NCBI RefSeq assembly: GCF_018449795.1
Contig: NZ_JAAVVE010000049.1
Coordinates: 1 to 32,201, forward strand
DNA length: 32,201 nt
Reading direction: 5' to 3'
From: Sphingomonas sp. dw_22
Lineage (GTDB): Bacteria > Pseudomonadota > Alphaproteobacteria > Sphingomonadales > Sphingomonadaceae
The first letter of the stretch is position 1. Each line of letters starts with the position of its first letter. The position numbers were made by a program, and so were the translations under genes. Shown here one piece after another: positions 15,279 through 23,391 of this stretch. The notes under the pieces are model-generated. The model searched no databases and had not been told where the DNA came from. It saw only the letters and a program-made list of their open reading frames with translations.

Positions 15279-15994
15279 GCGAAACCAGGCGCTATCTGCA
15301 TCGGCTTGCCGCGCTCCGCCACGATACGAGCGGCCTGGCATTGCTGGAATTCGCCTTCACGCTGCCGATCCTGCTCGGCATGGGCCTGACCGGTGCCGAG
15401 CTGACCAACTATATCACCACCCGGATGCGGGTCAGCCAGATGGCGTTGCAGCTTGCCGACAACGCGGCGCGCATCGGCACGGGCAGCCAGCTCCAGGCCA
15501 AGACGATCAGCGAAGCCGACATCAACGATCTGCTGACCGGCGCGCAGCTCCAGTCGGGCGAGCTCGACCTGAAGACCAATGGGCGCGTCATCCTGTCGGA
15601 CATCGAGCCGACCGAGACCGGCGCGACCACTTACAAGATCGGCTGGCAGCGCTGCTTTGGCGACAAGCTCTATACGCCGAAATATCCGCCGGCCGGCGTA
15701 TCCAAGACGAACATGCCCGGCGGAATAGGACCGGCCGGACGCCTGACCATCGCGCCCGATAACGGCGCGTCGATGTTCGTCGAGGTCTATTACAAATATC
15801 GGCCGCTGGTGATCTCGTCGCTCGCCCCTTCGCCCGAAATGGTCGAGATCGCGTCGATGATGGTCCGCGACAGGCGCGACCTGAGCGACGACACTTATAT
15901 CACCGTCAACGGGGTCACGCAGCTCAACCCCAATCCGCAGCACCCCAACGGCGTGTACAAAGTGCAGGGCGTCACGCCCTCGCTCTGCGGATAG
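15275..15994 (+). CDS. Second TadE-family pseudopilin-like protein
   Basis: A 239-aa protein. The N-terminus has the TadE pattern, DTSGLALLEFAFTLPILLGMGLTGAELTNYITTRMRVSQ, with the conserved Glu before the hydrophobic segment. The rest is a variable periplasmic domain ending in a Cys (SLCG). The ATG at 15275 overlaps the stop of the preceding TadE gene. A TTG two codons upstream is in frame but less likely. It is the last gene of the three-gene operon and is followed by a hairpin before the convergent pdhB. Confidence 0.88.
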   Translation: MSETRRYLHRLAALRHDTSGLALLEFAFTLPILLGMGLTGAELTNYITTRMRVSQMALQLADNAARIGTGSQLQAKTISEADINDLLTGAQLQSGELDLKTNGRVILSDIEPTETGATTYKIGWQRCFGDKLYTPKYPPAGVSKTNMPGGIGPAGRLTIAPDNGASMFVEVYYKYRPLVISSLAPSPEMVEIASMMVRDRRDLSDDTYITVNGVTQLNPNPQHPNGVYKVQGVTPSLCG

Positions 15995-15997
15995 ATT

Positions 15998-16022
15998 GGC
16001 GGAGCGCCCGCGGCGCCCCGCC
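15998..16022. terminator. Hairpin between convergent tadE and pdhB
   Basis: GGCGG (15998-16002) pairs with CCGCC (16018-16022). Inside it, GCGCC (16004-16008) pairs with GGCGC (16012-16016), with one mismatch between the stems and a CGC loop. It sits in the 36-bp gap between two stop codons and can act in either direction. No T tract is present. Confidence 0.5.
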
Positions 16023-16030
16023 CCCTGTCC

Positions 16031-17431
16031 TCAGTTCTTGTAGGTGACCTTCCGCACCGCCGCGACCACCTTATCGGCGGTGATGAGCGCCAGCTTCTCC
16101 AGGTTCGCGGCATAGGGCAGCGGCACGTCCTCGTTGGTGACGCGCAGCACCGGGGCGTCGAGATCGTCGAAGCCCTTTTCCATCGCCACCGCGACGATCT
16201 CCGACGAGATCGAGCAGGTCGGCCAGCCTTCTTCCACCACGACCATGCGGTTGGTCTTCTTGAGGCTCTCCAGCACCGTGGCGGTGTCGAGCGGGCGCAG
16301 CGTGCGCAGATCGATCACCTCGGCCTCGATGCCCTCGCCCGCCAGCGTCTCGGCGGCTTCGAGCGCGACGCCGACGCCGATCGAGTAGCTGACGATCGTC
16401 ACATCCTTGCCCGAGCGGACGATGCGCGCCTTGCCGATCGGCAGGACGTAATCGTCGAGCTTCGGCACTTCGAAGCTGCGGCCGTACATCAGCTCGTTCT
16501 CAAGGAACACGACCGGGTCTTCGCTGCGGATCGCAGCCTTGAGCAGGCCCTTGGCGTCGGCCGCGTCATAGGGCGCGATCACGATCAGGCCGGGCACGCT
16601 GGCATACCAGGGGCCGTAGTTCTGCGAGTGCTGCGCGCCGACTCGCGACGCGGCGCCGTTGGGACCGCGGAACACGATCGGGCAACGCATCTGGCCGCCG
16701 GACATATAGTTGGTCTTGGCGGCCGAGTTCACGATGTGGTCGATCGCCTGCATCGCGAAGTTGAACGTCATGAACTCGACGATCGGGCGCAGACCGCCCA
16801 TCGCCGCGCCCGTGCCGATGCCGGCGAAGCCATATTCGGTGATTGGCGTATCGATCACGCGCCGGTCGCCGAATTCCTCCAGCAGACCCTGGGTGACCTT
16901 GTAGGCGCCCTGATATTCGGCGACTTCCTCGCCCATCACGAAGATGCGGCCGTCGGCGCGCATTTCCTCGGCCATCGCATCGCGCAGCGCCTCGCGGACG
17001 GTGGTCTTCACCATCTCGGTGCCGGCGGGGATGTCGGGGTCGGAGACGGTCGCGGCCTTGTCGCTGGCGAGCTGCTTCGTGCCGCTGTCCGCCTTCTTGG
17101 GGCCGCCATCCTCGCCCGGGGCGGGCTCGGCTGCCGCAACGGGTGCCGGTGCCGGAGCGGCCGCAGGAGCCGGGGTGGAGGCATCCTCGCCCTCGCCCGC
17201 GATCAGCGCGATCACGGTGCCGACCTTCACATTGTCGGTGCCCTCGGCGATCAGGATCTTCGAGATCGTGCCCTCATCGACCGCCTCGAACTCCATCGTC
17301 GCCTTGTCGGTCTCGATCTCGGCCAGGATGTCGCCCGACTTGACCGTGTCGCCTTCCTTGACCAGCCATTTGGCGAGCGTGCCCTCCTCCATCGTCGGGG
17401 ACAGCGCCGGCATCTTCAGTTCAACGGCCAT
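16031..17431 (-). CDS. pdhB: Pyruvate dehydrogenase E1 component subunit beta with N-terminal lipoyl domain
   Basis: A 466-aa subunit of the pyruvate dehydrogenase complex. Residues 1-78 are a lipoyl domain (ELKMPALSPTMEEGTLAKW; lipoyl lysine K43 in ETDKATMEF). An Ala/Pro-rich linker (about 84-125) follows. The transketolase-type E1 beta begins near VREALRDAMAEEMRADGRIFVMGEEVAEYQGAYKVTQGL and ends in the C-terminal transketolase domain (VIDLRTLRPLD). The lipoyl fusion is typical of alphaproteobacteria. Start ATG 17431, one base after the pdhA stop. A longer frame to 17539 overlaps pdhA and is not used. pdhC is not downstream here; the TadE genes are. Confidence 0.97.
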   Translation of the reverse strand: MAVELKMPALSPTMEEGTLAKWLVKEGDTVKSGDILAEIETDKATMEFEAVDEGTISKILIAEGTDNVKVGTVIALIAGEGEDASTPAPAAAPAPAPVAAAEPAPGEDGGPKKADSGTKQLASDKAATVSDPDIPAGTEMVKTTVREALRDAMAEEMRADGRIFVMGEEVAEYQGAYKVTQGLLEEFGDRRVIDTPITEYGFAGIGTGAAMGGLRPIVEFMTFNFAMQAIDHIVNSAAKTNYMSGGQMRCPIVFRGPNGAASRVGAQHSQNYGPWYASVPGLIVIAPYDAADAKGLLKAAIRSEDPVVFLENELMYGRSFEVPKLDDYVLPIGKARIVRSGKDVTIVSYSIGVGVALEAAETLAGEGIEAEVIDLRTLRPLDTATVLESLKKTNRMVVVEEGWPTCSISSEIVAVAMEKGFDDLDAPVLRVTNEDVPLPYAANLEKLALITADKVVAAVRKVTYKN

Positions 17432-17432
17432 C

Positions 17433-18482
17433 TCAGTAGGACTCCACCAGCACGTCGGTATAAAGCTCGGCCGGATCCGGCTCGGGCGTCTGCTCCGCGA
17501 AGTCCGCGGCCTCGTTGACGATCTTGCGGATCTCCGCATCGATCGGCTTCAGATCCTCTTCCTTGACGCCCATCGCCTCCAGCTCGCGCTTGGCGTGCTC
17601 GATCGGATCGGACTTCTCGCGGACCGACTGGACCTCCTCGCGGCTGCGATACTTGGCCGGATCGGACATCGAGTGGCCGCGATAGCGATAGGTCTTCATC
17701 TCCAGGATGATCGGCCCCTTGCCCGCGCGGACCCAGGCCAGCGCCTCTTCCACCGCGCCGCGCGCCGCCAGCACGTCCATGCCGTCGACCTGGATGCCGG
17801 GGATGCGGAAGCTCTCGCCGCGCTTGTAGAGCTGATCTTCCGCCGAGGAGCGGTTGACCGAAGTGCCCATGGCGTACTGGTTGTTCTCGATCACGTAGAT
17901 GATCGGGAGCTTCCACAGCTCGGCCATGTTGAACGATTCGTAGACTTGGCCCTGGTTCGCCGCGCCGTCGCCGAAATAGGCCATCGCGACGCCGCCGTCC
18001 TGGTTGTACTTGTGCGCGAAGGCGAGGCCGGTGCCGAGGCCGACCTGGGCGCCGACGATGCCGTGGCCGCCATAGAATTTATGCTCGGTCGAGAACATGT
18101 GCATCGAGCCGCCCTTGCCCCGGCTGATGCCGGCGCCGCGGCCCGTGAGCTCGGCCATGATGAGCTTGGGATCGATGCCATAGGCGAGCATGTGGCCATG
18201 ATCGCGATAGCCGGTGATCACCGAGTCCTTCTCGCCGTCGAGCGCCGACTGGAGGCCGACCGCAACCGCTTCCTGGCCGATATAGAGGTGGCAGAAGCCG
18301 CCGATGAAGCCCAGGCCGTAGAGCTGGCCCGCCTTCTCCTCGAAGCGGCGGATGAGCAGCATCTGCTTGTAGAGTGCAAGCAGCTCCTCCTTGGAGGCTT
18401 TGTACCGTTCCGGCTCGTTCGGGCGCTCACGGTTGGATACTGCGGGGTCAGTCTGTGCTTTGCGAGCCGGTGCTTTGGCCAC
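17433..18482 (-). CDS. pdhA: Pyruvate dehydrogenase E1 component subunit alpha
   Basis: A 349-aa protein that pairs with PdhB to decarboxylate pyruvate with thiamine diphosphate. Visible motifs: GFCHLYIGQEAVAVG, YRDHGH, GRGAGISRGKGGSMHMFS, the ThDP motif GDGAANQGQVYESFNMAELW...ENNQYAMGT, and YRGHSMSDPAKYRSREEV, the loop around the conserved serines. Start is GTG 18482, with AGGA about 10 nt upstream. pdhB follows after one base. The next gene upstream is a LysR regulator on the same strand, about 100 bp away; a sigma70-like promoter is visible between them. Confidence 0.97.
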   Translation of the reverse strand: MAKAPARKAQTDPAVSNRERPNEPERYKASKEELLALYKQMLLIRRFEEKAGQLYGLGFIGGFCHLYIGQEAVAVGLQSALDGEKDSVITGYRDHGHMLAYGIDPKLIMAELTGRGAGISRGKGGSMHMFSTEHKFYGGHGIVGAQVGLGTGLAFAHKYNQDGGVAMAYFGDGAANQGQVYESFNMAELWKLPIIYVIENNQYAMGTSVNRSSAEDQLYKRGESFRIPGIQVDGMDVLAARGAVEEALAWVRAGKGPIILEMKTYRYRGHSMSDPAKYRSREEVQSVREKSDPIEHAKRELEAMGVKEEDLKPIDAEIRKIVNEAADFAEQTPEPDPAELYTDVLVESY

Positions 18483-18523
18483 GATCAGGAATTCCTCGTC
18501 CGGGGAGGGGTAAGGCGGGGTGC

Positions 18524-18552
18524 CTATAAGCGCGTTTTGTCCGCCTGCGCAA
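18524..18552 (-). promoter_or_regulatory. Candidate sigma70-type promoter of pdhA
   Basis: On the minus strand TTGCGC (18552-18547) and TTATAG (18529-18524) are separated by 17 bp, about 40 bp before the pdhA GTG. The spacing is ideal and the hexamers are partial matches. It lies in the short gap between lysR and pdhA. Confidence 0.35.
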
Positions 18553-18585
18553 CTAACCCTCGGGGGATGTGCCGTTCATTCTCGT

Positions 18586-19497
18586 TCAGGCGGGGTGCGC
18601 GGCCAGCAAGCGCTGGCAGAAGTCGAGCAGCGCGCGCACCTTGGCGGGCACATGGCGGCCCGAGGGATAGAGCGCCTGGAGCGGATAGCGCTCGTCGGGC
18701 CAGTCGGGAAACAGTTCGATCAAAGCGCCCGAAGCAAGCAGCGGTTCGACTCCCATCGCCAGCGTCTGCGCGATTCCGGCCCCGGCAAGGCAGGCCGCCA
18801 GCATCGTGCCGGCATCCATGGTGGTCAGCCCGCCACCGACCGCGACGGACAGGATTTCCCCATCCCGATGGAACTCCCACTCGAAGGGACGCCCGCTGCG
18901 GGGGTCATTGAAATGTATGCAGCGATATCGGGCGAGCTCGGCGGGATGCGCGGGCCGGCCATGCCGCGCCAGATAGCCGGGTGACGCCACGGTGAGCACG
19001 CGCGTTTCCGCCAGCAGGCGCGTCACCATCGAGGAGGATGCCGGCGGCCCGAAGCGGATGGCGAGATCGAGTCCTTCACGGACGAGATCGTCGGGCACTT
19101 CGCGGACGAGCAGCTCGAGCTGCAATTCGGGATGGCGATCGAGGAATTCAGACAGGTGCGGCGCCAGCACGGCACGCGCGAAATGGGCATCGACGTCCAC
19201 ACGCAAGCGGCCGGTGACTGCGCGGGTGGTCCCGGCCAGTGCTTCGGCGGCTTCGGTGATGCCCGCCAGCATCGGCGCGACCGAGGCATGGAAACGCGCG
19301 CCCTCGTCGGTCAGGCGGAGGAAGCGCGTGGTGCGATCGAACAGACGCGCGCCGACTCGCGATTCGAGCCGAGCGATCGCACGCGACACCGCCGAGTCGG
19401 TCAGGCCCAGGGCGCGTGCCGCCGCCGTGAAGCTGCCGGCCTCCACCACCGCGACCATCACGCGCACGCCGGAAAGAAGACGTTCGTCGAATGCCAT
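18586..19497 (-). CDS. LysR-family transcriptional regulator
   Basis: A 303-aa regulator of the usual LysR length. The N-terminal winged helix-turn-helix is LLSGVRVMVAVVEAGSFTAAARALGLTDSAVSRAIARLESRVGARLFDRTTR (residues about 7-58). The co-inducer domain follows, with typical LELLVREVPDDLVREGLDLAIRFG and YLARHGRP. AGGAG lies 6 nt before the ATG. It is divergent from the NmrA-type gene, and T-N11-A half-site motifs sit between the two starts. Such LysR regulators often control a divergent oxidoreductase. Here that target is frameshifted. Confidence 0.92.
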   Translation of the reverse strand: MAFDERLLSGVRVMVAVVEAGSFTAAARALGLTDSAVSRAIARLESRVGARLFDRTTRFLRLTDEGARFHASVAPMLAGITEAAEALAGTTRAVTGRLRVDVDAHFARAVLAPHLSEFLDRHPELQLELLVREVPDDLVREGLDLAIRFGPPASSSMVTRLLAETRVLTVASPGYLARHGRPAHPAELARYRCIHFNDPRSGRPFEWEFHRDGEILSVAVGGGLTTMDAGTMLAACLAGAGIAQTLAMGVEPLLASGALIELFPDWPDERYPLQALYPSGRHVPAKVRALLDFCQRLLAAHPA

Positions 19498-19507
19498 CCG
19501 TCACTCC

Positions 19508-19520
19508 TGACTATAAGTCA
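19508..19520. promoter_or_regulatory. LysR-type T-N11-A box
   Basis: TGACTATAAGTCA is a 13-bp interrupted palindrome (TGACT-N3-AGTCA) with the classic T-N11-A form. It lies 11 bp upstream of the lysR start in the divergent promoter. It is a good candidate autoregulatory site. Confidence 0.55.
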
Positions 19521-19540
19521 TGAATGATCTGACAATTCGG

Positions 19541-19557
19541 CGTTACCGGCAATAACG
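19541..19557. promoter_or_regulatory. Second inverted repeat in the lysR divergent region
   Basis: CGTTA (19541-19545) and TAACG (19553-19557) flank 7 bases. Within it TTACCGGCAATAA also has the T-N11-A shape. It lies about 42 bp before the NmrA-type start and could be the activation site. Confidence 0.4.
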
Positions 19558-19598
19558 ATGAAGCCGCATAATCGCCCTGCACTGGAATGGAGGCGAAT

Positions 19599-20467
19599 AT
19601 GTACGCAATCACGGGTATCACGGGCCAGGTCGGCGGGGCCGTCGCGCAGGCATTGCTGGCGGCCGGCAAGCAGGTGCGCGCCGTCACGCGCGATCCGGCC
19701 AGGGCGGCAGGATGGATCGAGCAGGGCTGCGCCCTGGCGCAGGCCGACATGGACGATACGGCGGCGCTAACGGCGGCTTTCTCGGGCGCAAAGGGCGTGT
19801 TCGTCCTGCTGCCGCCGATCTTCGATCCCTCGCCGGATTTTCGCGAGGCGCGGGCGGTGATCGCCGCCGTGCGCGCGGCGCTGGCGGCGGCCAAGCCGGA
19901 GCGCGTGGTCTGTCTGTCGACGGTGGGTGCCGATTCCGGCCGGCCGAACCTGCTCAACCAGCTTCGCCTGATGGAGGAGGCGCTGCGAGCTTGCCGATGC
20001 CCGTCGCGTTCCTGCGCGCGGCCTGGTTCATGGAAAATGCCGCGTGGGACATCGCGCCGGCGCGCGACGGCGGGGTGATCCCCAGCTTCCTCCAGCCGCT
20101 CGACCGCGCAATCCCGATGATCGCGACAGCGGACGTCGGCAGCGCCGCCGCGGCGTTGCTCCAGCGCGACTGGGAGGGTGTCCATATCGCCGAGCTTCAG
20201 GGACCGGCGCCGGTGTCGCCCCTGGACATCGCGGCCACCCTCGCAACGCTGCTCGATCGCCCCGTGCGCGCCGAAGCGGTGCCGCATGCCGAGTGGGAGG
20301 GCCTGTTCCGCGCGCAGGGCATGCGCAATCCCCTGCCCCGCATCCAGATGGTCGACGGGTTCAACCAGGGCTGGATCGCGTTCGGCGCTCCGGGCGCCGA
20401 GCGGCTGCGCGGCACGACGACGCTGGAACAGGTGCTCGGCAGGCTGGTCGCCCGCGCTATTTGTTGA
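19599..20467 (+). pseudogene. NmrA/azoreductase-type NAD(P)-binding protein, disrupted by a frameshift
   Basis: The 5' part encodes MYAITGITGQVGGAVAQALLAAGKQVRAVTRDP, the Rossmann motif of NmrA/NAD(P)H-binding reductases, and runs to LMEEALRA. The homologous continuation LPMPVAFLRAAWFMENAAWD is in another frame, ending at 20467. Joining the two needs one extra base near 19990, where CTGCGAGCTTGCCG would become LRALPMP. The 5' frame otherwise ends at 20078 with a non-family tail. So the gene has a one-base deletion, or the sequence has an error there. GGAGG lies 6 nt before ATG 19599. The 3' end overlaps ftsB by 11 bp, tail to tail. Confidence 0.8.
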
Positions 20468-20774
20468 GCGGGACGATCACTTCGTCGGGGCGGACGACGT
20501 TGAGCTGCTTGCGCGCCAGTTCTTCGACCATGTCGGGATCGGCGCCGCGCTTGGGATCGAGCAGGTCGACGCGATTCTTGATTTCGGCACGCTTCTTCTG
20601 GAGTGCGGCATATTCCTGGTTCTTCTGCTCCAGGTCGCGCTTCACTTCCTTCGCCGCGACGATGCCGTTCGGCCCCAGAACGGCATTGTACGCAAAGAAG
20701 GCGATCGCGATCAGCACCGCAGCGGGAAGTCCCGCGCGGCGGAGCAGGGCCTGGAAGGGAGAAACGCGCTTCAT
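20457..20774 (-). CDS. ftsB: FtsB/DivIC-type septum formation initiator
   Basis: A 105-aa bitopic membrane protein with one helix (about 15-33: AGLPAAVLIAIAFFAYNAVLG), then a coiled coil (about 40-72: VKRDLEQKNQEYAALQKKRAEIKNRV), and the typical C-terminal ARKQLNVVRPDEVIVPL. FtsB joins FtsL and FtsQ in the divisome. It lies 46 bp downstream of eno in the same direction, the usual alphaproteobacterial order. In many relatives pdhA follows directly; here the LysR/NmrA pair lies between. Confidence 0.9.
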   Translation of the reverse strand: MKRVSPFQALLRRAGLPAAVLIAIAFFAYNAVLGPNGIVAAKEVKRDLEQKNQEYAALQKKRAEIKNRVDLLDPKRGADPDMVEELARKQLNVVRPDEVIVPLNK

Positions 20775-20820
20775 GAAGTGGATTCTCGCCTAACCCTCGA
20801 TACTAATCAAGCGGGGACAA

Positions 20821-22095
20821 TCACTTGAGGATCGATTTCCCCGCATAGACCGCCGCATCGCCCAGTTCCTCCTCGATGCGGATGAGCTGGTTGTACTTGG
20901 CGAGCCGGTCCGAACGCGCCAGCGAGCCGGTCTTGATCTGCCCGCAATTGGTGGCGACCGCGAGATCGGCGATCGTCGCGTCCTCGGTCTCGCCCGAGCG
21001 GTGCGACATGACGGCGGTGTAGGACGAACGCTGCGCCAGGCGCACGGCTTCCAGCGTCTCGGTGAGCGTGCCGATCTGGTTGACCTTCACCAGCAGCGAA
21101 TTGGCATAGCCGCCGTCGATGCCGCGCTTCAGGCGAGTCGGGTTGGTGACGAACAGATCGTCGCCGACAAGCTGGACCTTGGCACCCAGCTTCTCGGTCA
21201 GCGCCTTCCAGCCATCCCAATCGTCCTCGGCCATACCGTCCTCGATCGAGAAGATCGGGTATCTGGCGACCAGGCCGGCGAGGAACTCGGCATTCTCGAC
21301 GGAGGAGAGCGTCTTGCCCTCGCCCACCATCCTGTAGGCGCCGTCCTTGTAATATTCGGTCGCGGCGCAATCGAGCGCGAGCATCACGTTCTCGCCCGGC
21401 TTGTAGCCCGCCGCCTCGATCGAGCTCATGATGAAATCGAGCGCTTCGGTGGTCGAGGCGATGTTCGGCGCGAAGCCGCCTTCGTCGCCCACGCCGGTCG
21501 CCAGCCCCTTTTCATGCAGCTTCTTCTTGAGCGTGTGGAATATCTCCGATCCGCAGCGCACCGCCTCGACGATGTTTTCCGCGCCGACCGGCACGATCAT
21601 GAACTCCTGGAAGTCGATCGGATTGTCGGCATGCTCGCCGCCGTTGATGATGTTCATCATCGGCACCGGCAACACATGCGCGTTGACGCCGCCGACATAG
21701 CGATAAAGCGGCAGGCCGCGCGCATCCGCCGCCGCCTTGGCCGCAGCCAGGCTGACGCCCAGGATCGCGTTCGCGCCCAGCCGGCCCTTGTTCGGCGTGC
21801 CGTCGAGCTCGATCATCGCGCGATCGAGATCGGCCTGGTCCTCGGCATCGAGGCCCAGCACTTCCTCGGCGATCTCGCCGTTGACCGCATCGACTGCCGA
21901 CTGGACGCCCTTGCCGAGCCAGCGCGTCTTGTCGCCGTCGCGCTTCTCCACCGCCTCATGCGCGCCGGTCGAGGCGCCCGAGGGGACCGCCGCGCGGCCG
22001 AAGCTGCCATCCTCCAGCATCACATCGACCTCCACGGTAGGATTGCCGCGGCTGTCGAGAATCTGGCGGGCGTGGATGTCGATGATTGCGGTCAC
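20821..22095 (-). CDS. eno: Enolase
   Basis: A 424-aa cytoplasmic glycolytic enzyme converting 2-phosphoglycerate to phosphoenolpyruvate. Visible: IHARQILDSRGNPTVEVDV at the N-terminus, PSGASTGAHEAVE, MNIINGGEHADN, GDEGGFAPN, the metal-binding ED of SIEDGMAEDDWDGW, GDDLFVTN, the catalytic lysine in LVKVNQIGT, and the signature SHRSGETEDATIADLAV. Length is normal. Start GTG 22095, preceded by AGGGAG. A 12-bp palindrome covers the upstream leader. It is divergent from the YqjD-like operon. Confidence 0.98.
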   Translation of the reverse strand: MTAIIDIHARQILDSRGNPTVEVDVMLEDGSFGRAAVPSGASTGAHEAVEKRDGDKTRWLGKGVQSAVDAVNGEIAEEVLGLDAEDQADLDRAMIELDGTPNKGRLGANAILGVSLAAAKAAADARGLPLYRYVGGVNAHVLPVPMMNIINGGEHADNPIDFQEFMIVPVGAENIVEAVRCGSEIFHTLKKKLHEKGLATGVGDEGGFAPNIASTTEALDFIMSSIEAAGYKPGENVMLALDCAATEYYKDGAYRMVGEGKTLSSVENAEFLAGLVARYPIFSIEDGMAEDDWDGWKALTEKLGAKVQLVGDDLFVTNPTRLKRGIDGGYANSLLVKVNQIGTLTETLEAVRLAQRSSYTAVMSHRSGETEDATIADLAVATNCGQIKTGSLARSDRLAKYNQLIRIEEELGDAAVYAGKSILK

Positions 22096-22105
22096 GTAAT
22101 GGTCT

Positions 22106-22117
22106 CCCTAATTAGGG
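22106..22117. promoter_or_regulatory. 12-bp palindrome upstream of enolase
   Basis: CCCTAATTAGGG is a perfect 12-bp palindrome ending 11 bp before the eno start and overlapping its AGGGAG ribosome binding sequence. It may be an operator or an mRNA-level control site. It could also be chance, because it overlaps an ordinary leader. Confidence 0.35.
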
Positions 22118-22161
22118 TTTATGGGCGCAGGTGCGCGCGGCGGCCTCTAACGGCTCCGGAT

Positions 22162-22186
22162 GGAACTCGCAAACGCGGCCGTTGTT
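22162..22186 (+). promoter_or_regulatory. Candidate EcfG-type stress promoter of the YqjD-like operon
   Basis: GGAAC (22162-22166) and TGTT (22183-22186) are 16 bp apart, close to the GGAAC-N16/17-CGTT pattern of the alphaproteobacterial general-stress sigma factor EcfG. The -10 has T instead of C. It would start transcription about 25 nt before ATG 22217. Envelope genes of this kind are often stress-induced. Confidence 0.4.
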
Positions 22187-22216
22187 GTTTCGAACGAGAC
22201 ATGGGAGTTTTTCGAC

Positions 22217-22681
22217 ATGGCAGACGAAACGATCGACGCGATTCAGGACGCGGTGGCCGAGGCCGGCGCAGCGAAGCGCAGCGCGACGGACACGATCCGC
22301 GAGGAAGCCGGCAAGTTCACCAGCCAGGCCGCCGATCGCGCGCGCGCCTTTGCCGGCGAAGGCAAGGACAAGGCGACCAGCGCGCTGGATGAAGTCGCCA
22401 AGATGATGAAGAGCGCGGCCGAGGATGTCGATGCCAAGCTGGGCGAGAATTACGGCAGATATGCCCGCTCCGCCGCCGACGGCATTTCGGGATTCGCTGA
22501 ATCGCTGCGCGGCAAGGACGTCGACGATCTGATCGCCGGCGCGACCGACTTCGTGAAGAAGAGCCCGGTGATCGCGGTAGGCACCGCGGCGGCGATCGGC
22601 TTCGTGCTCGCCCGGCTCATCAAGTCGGGGATCGACGCGACCGCCGATGCCGGCGAGTCCAAATCCGACACCGACGCATAA
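22217..22681 (+). CDS. YqjD/ElaB-like (DUF883-type) membrane-anchored protein
   Basis: A 154-aa protein. The first about 110 residues are helical and charged, rich in Ala, Lys, Glu and Asp (AVAEAGAAKRSATDTIREEAGKF). A C-terminal hydrophobic segment follows (about 114-133: KSPVIAVGTAAAIGFVLARLIKSG), as in YqjD/ElaB, which tether to the inner membrane. The E. coli relatives bind ribosomes in stationary phase. A similar role is inferred only. The start chosen is ATG 22217, with GGGAG about 8 nt upstream. An ATG at 22160 would lie inside the likely promoter. Next genes encode DUF1469 and DUF3618 proteins, as in yqjDEK. Confidence 0.72.
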   Translation: MADETIDAIQDAVAEAGAAKRSATDTIREEAGKFTSQAADRARAFAGEGKDKATSALDEVAKMMKSAAEDVDAKLGENYGRYARSAADGISGFAESLRGKDVDDLIAGATDFVKKSPVIAVGTAAAIGFVLARLIKSGIDATADAGESKSDTDA

Positions 22682-22696
22682 CAGGCATCGCGGGGG

Positions 22697-23038
22697 GTGC
22701 CGGAGCCGGAACAGCAGGAACAGGGAATCGGCGAGTTGCTGACGCGGCTTGCCGACGACGCGAAGGATTTCGGCCGGGCCGAGCTCGATTATTATTATGC
22801 GCTCGCCCGCGCCAAGCTGCGCGACCTTCGCTTCGCGCTGTGGACCGGTGCGGTGGCGGCGGCGCTGGGGCTGGCGGCGGCAGGCGCGCTGGTGGGCGGA
22901 TCGGTGCTCACGCTGGCGCCTTATGTCGGTCCCGGCTGGGCGACGCTGATCGTCGTCGCCGTGGCGCTCGGCCTTGCCGCGATCCTAGCACGGCTCGCCT
23001 GGCTCCGCATCAAACGCATCCTCAAGGATCGGGGATGA
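22697..23038 (+). CDS. YqjE/DUF1469 (phage-holin-3-6 family) membrane protein
   Basis: A 113-aa protein, starting GTG 22697. An N-terminal amphipathic part (IGELLTRLADDAKDFGRAELDYYYALARAKLRD) is followed by two hydrophobic helices (about 46-71 and 77-99). This is the pattern of Phage_holin_3_6/YqjE proteins, which despite the family name are chromosomal inner-membrane proteins and not lysis holins. It lies 15 nt after the YqjD-like gene and overlaps the DUF3618 gene by 4 bp (ATGA). The ribosome binding site is weak, so translational coupling is likely. Confidence 0.82.
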   Translation: MPEPEQQEQGIGELLTRLADDAKDFGRAELDYYYALARAKLRDLRFALWTGAVAAALGLAAAGALVGGSVLTLAPYVGPGWATLIVVAVALGLAAILARLAWLRIKRILKDRG

Positions 23039-23391
23039 GCGGCCCGCCCGACATTTCGCTGGCGGAAGCCAGAGTGAAGGCGGCACGCGCGCGCATGCTC
23101 TTCACGCTCGGCGAAGTGCAGGACCGGCTCAAGCCGTCGCACCTGGCGCAGGATGCCGTCGAGGGCGCGGTGCGGAGCTTCGCCTCAGTGGCGCGCAAGG
23201 GCCGCGAGGCAGTGCGGGGCCGTCCCCTGACGGTAGCGGCGATCACCGGCGCGATCGGCCTGGTGATGGCGCGCGGCTGGATCAGCGACATCATCGGCGG
23301 ACACAGGAACAAGCATGAAACCCCCGAGACCCCCAAGGGTTTGAAGCGACAACGCAAGCCCGCCAAGACCGCGAAAGGACATTCGAAATGA
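23035..23391 (+). CDS. DUF3618 family protein
   Basis: A 118-aa protein. ISLAEARVKAARARMLFTLGEVQDRLKPSHLAQDAVE is the DUF3618 N-terminal pattern. A hydrophobic stretch near residues 66-80 (PLTVAAITGAIGLVMARGW) and a Lys/Arg-rich tail follow. Function unknown; the family accompanies DUF1469 proteins in operons like E. coli yqjDEK. The ATG at 23035 overlaps the upstream stop, and its own stop overlaps the next start (ATGA), so three genes here are translationally chained. A longer upstream frame exists but lies within the DUF1469 gene. Confidence 0.85.
   Translation: MSGPPDISLAEARVKAARARMLFTLGEVQDRLKPSHLAQDAVEGAVRSFASVARKGREAVRGRPLTVAAITGAIGLVMARGWISDIIGGHRNKHETPETPKGLKRQRKPAKTAKGHSK

Noticed and set aside
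15966..15980. AGGGCG-TCA-CGCCCT hairpin at the end of the second tadE
   Set aside because: Inside the coding region; the hairpin at 15998-16022 is a better terminator candidate.
22697..23038. Phage remnant, suggested by the holin-family name
   Set aside because: The family (DUF1469/YqjE) is chromosomal and no other phage gene is near.
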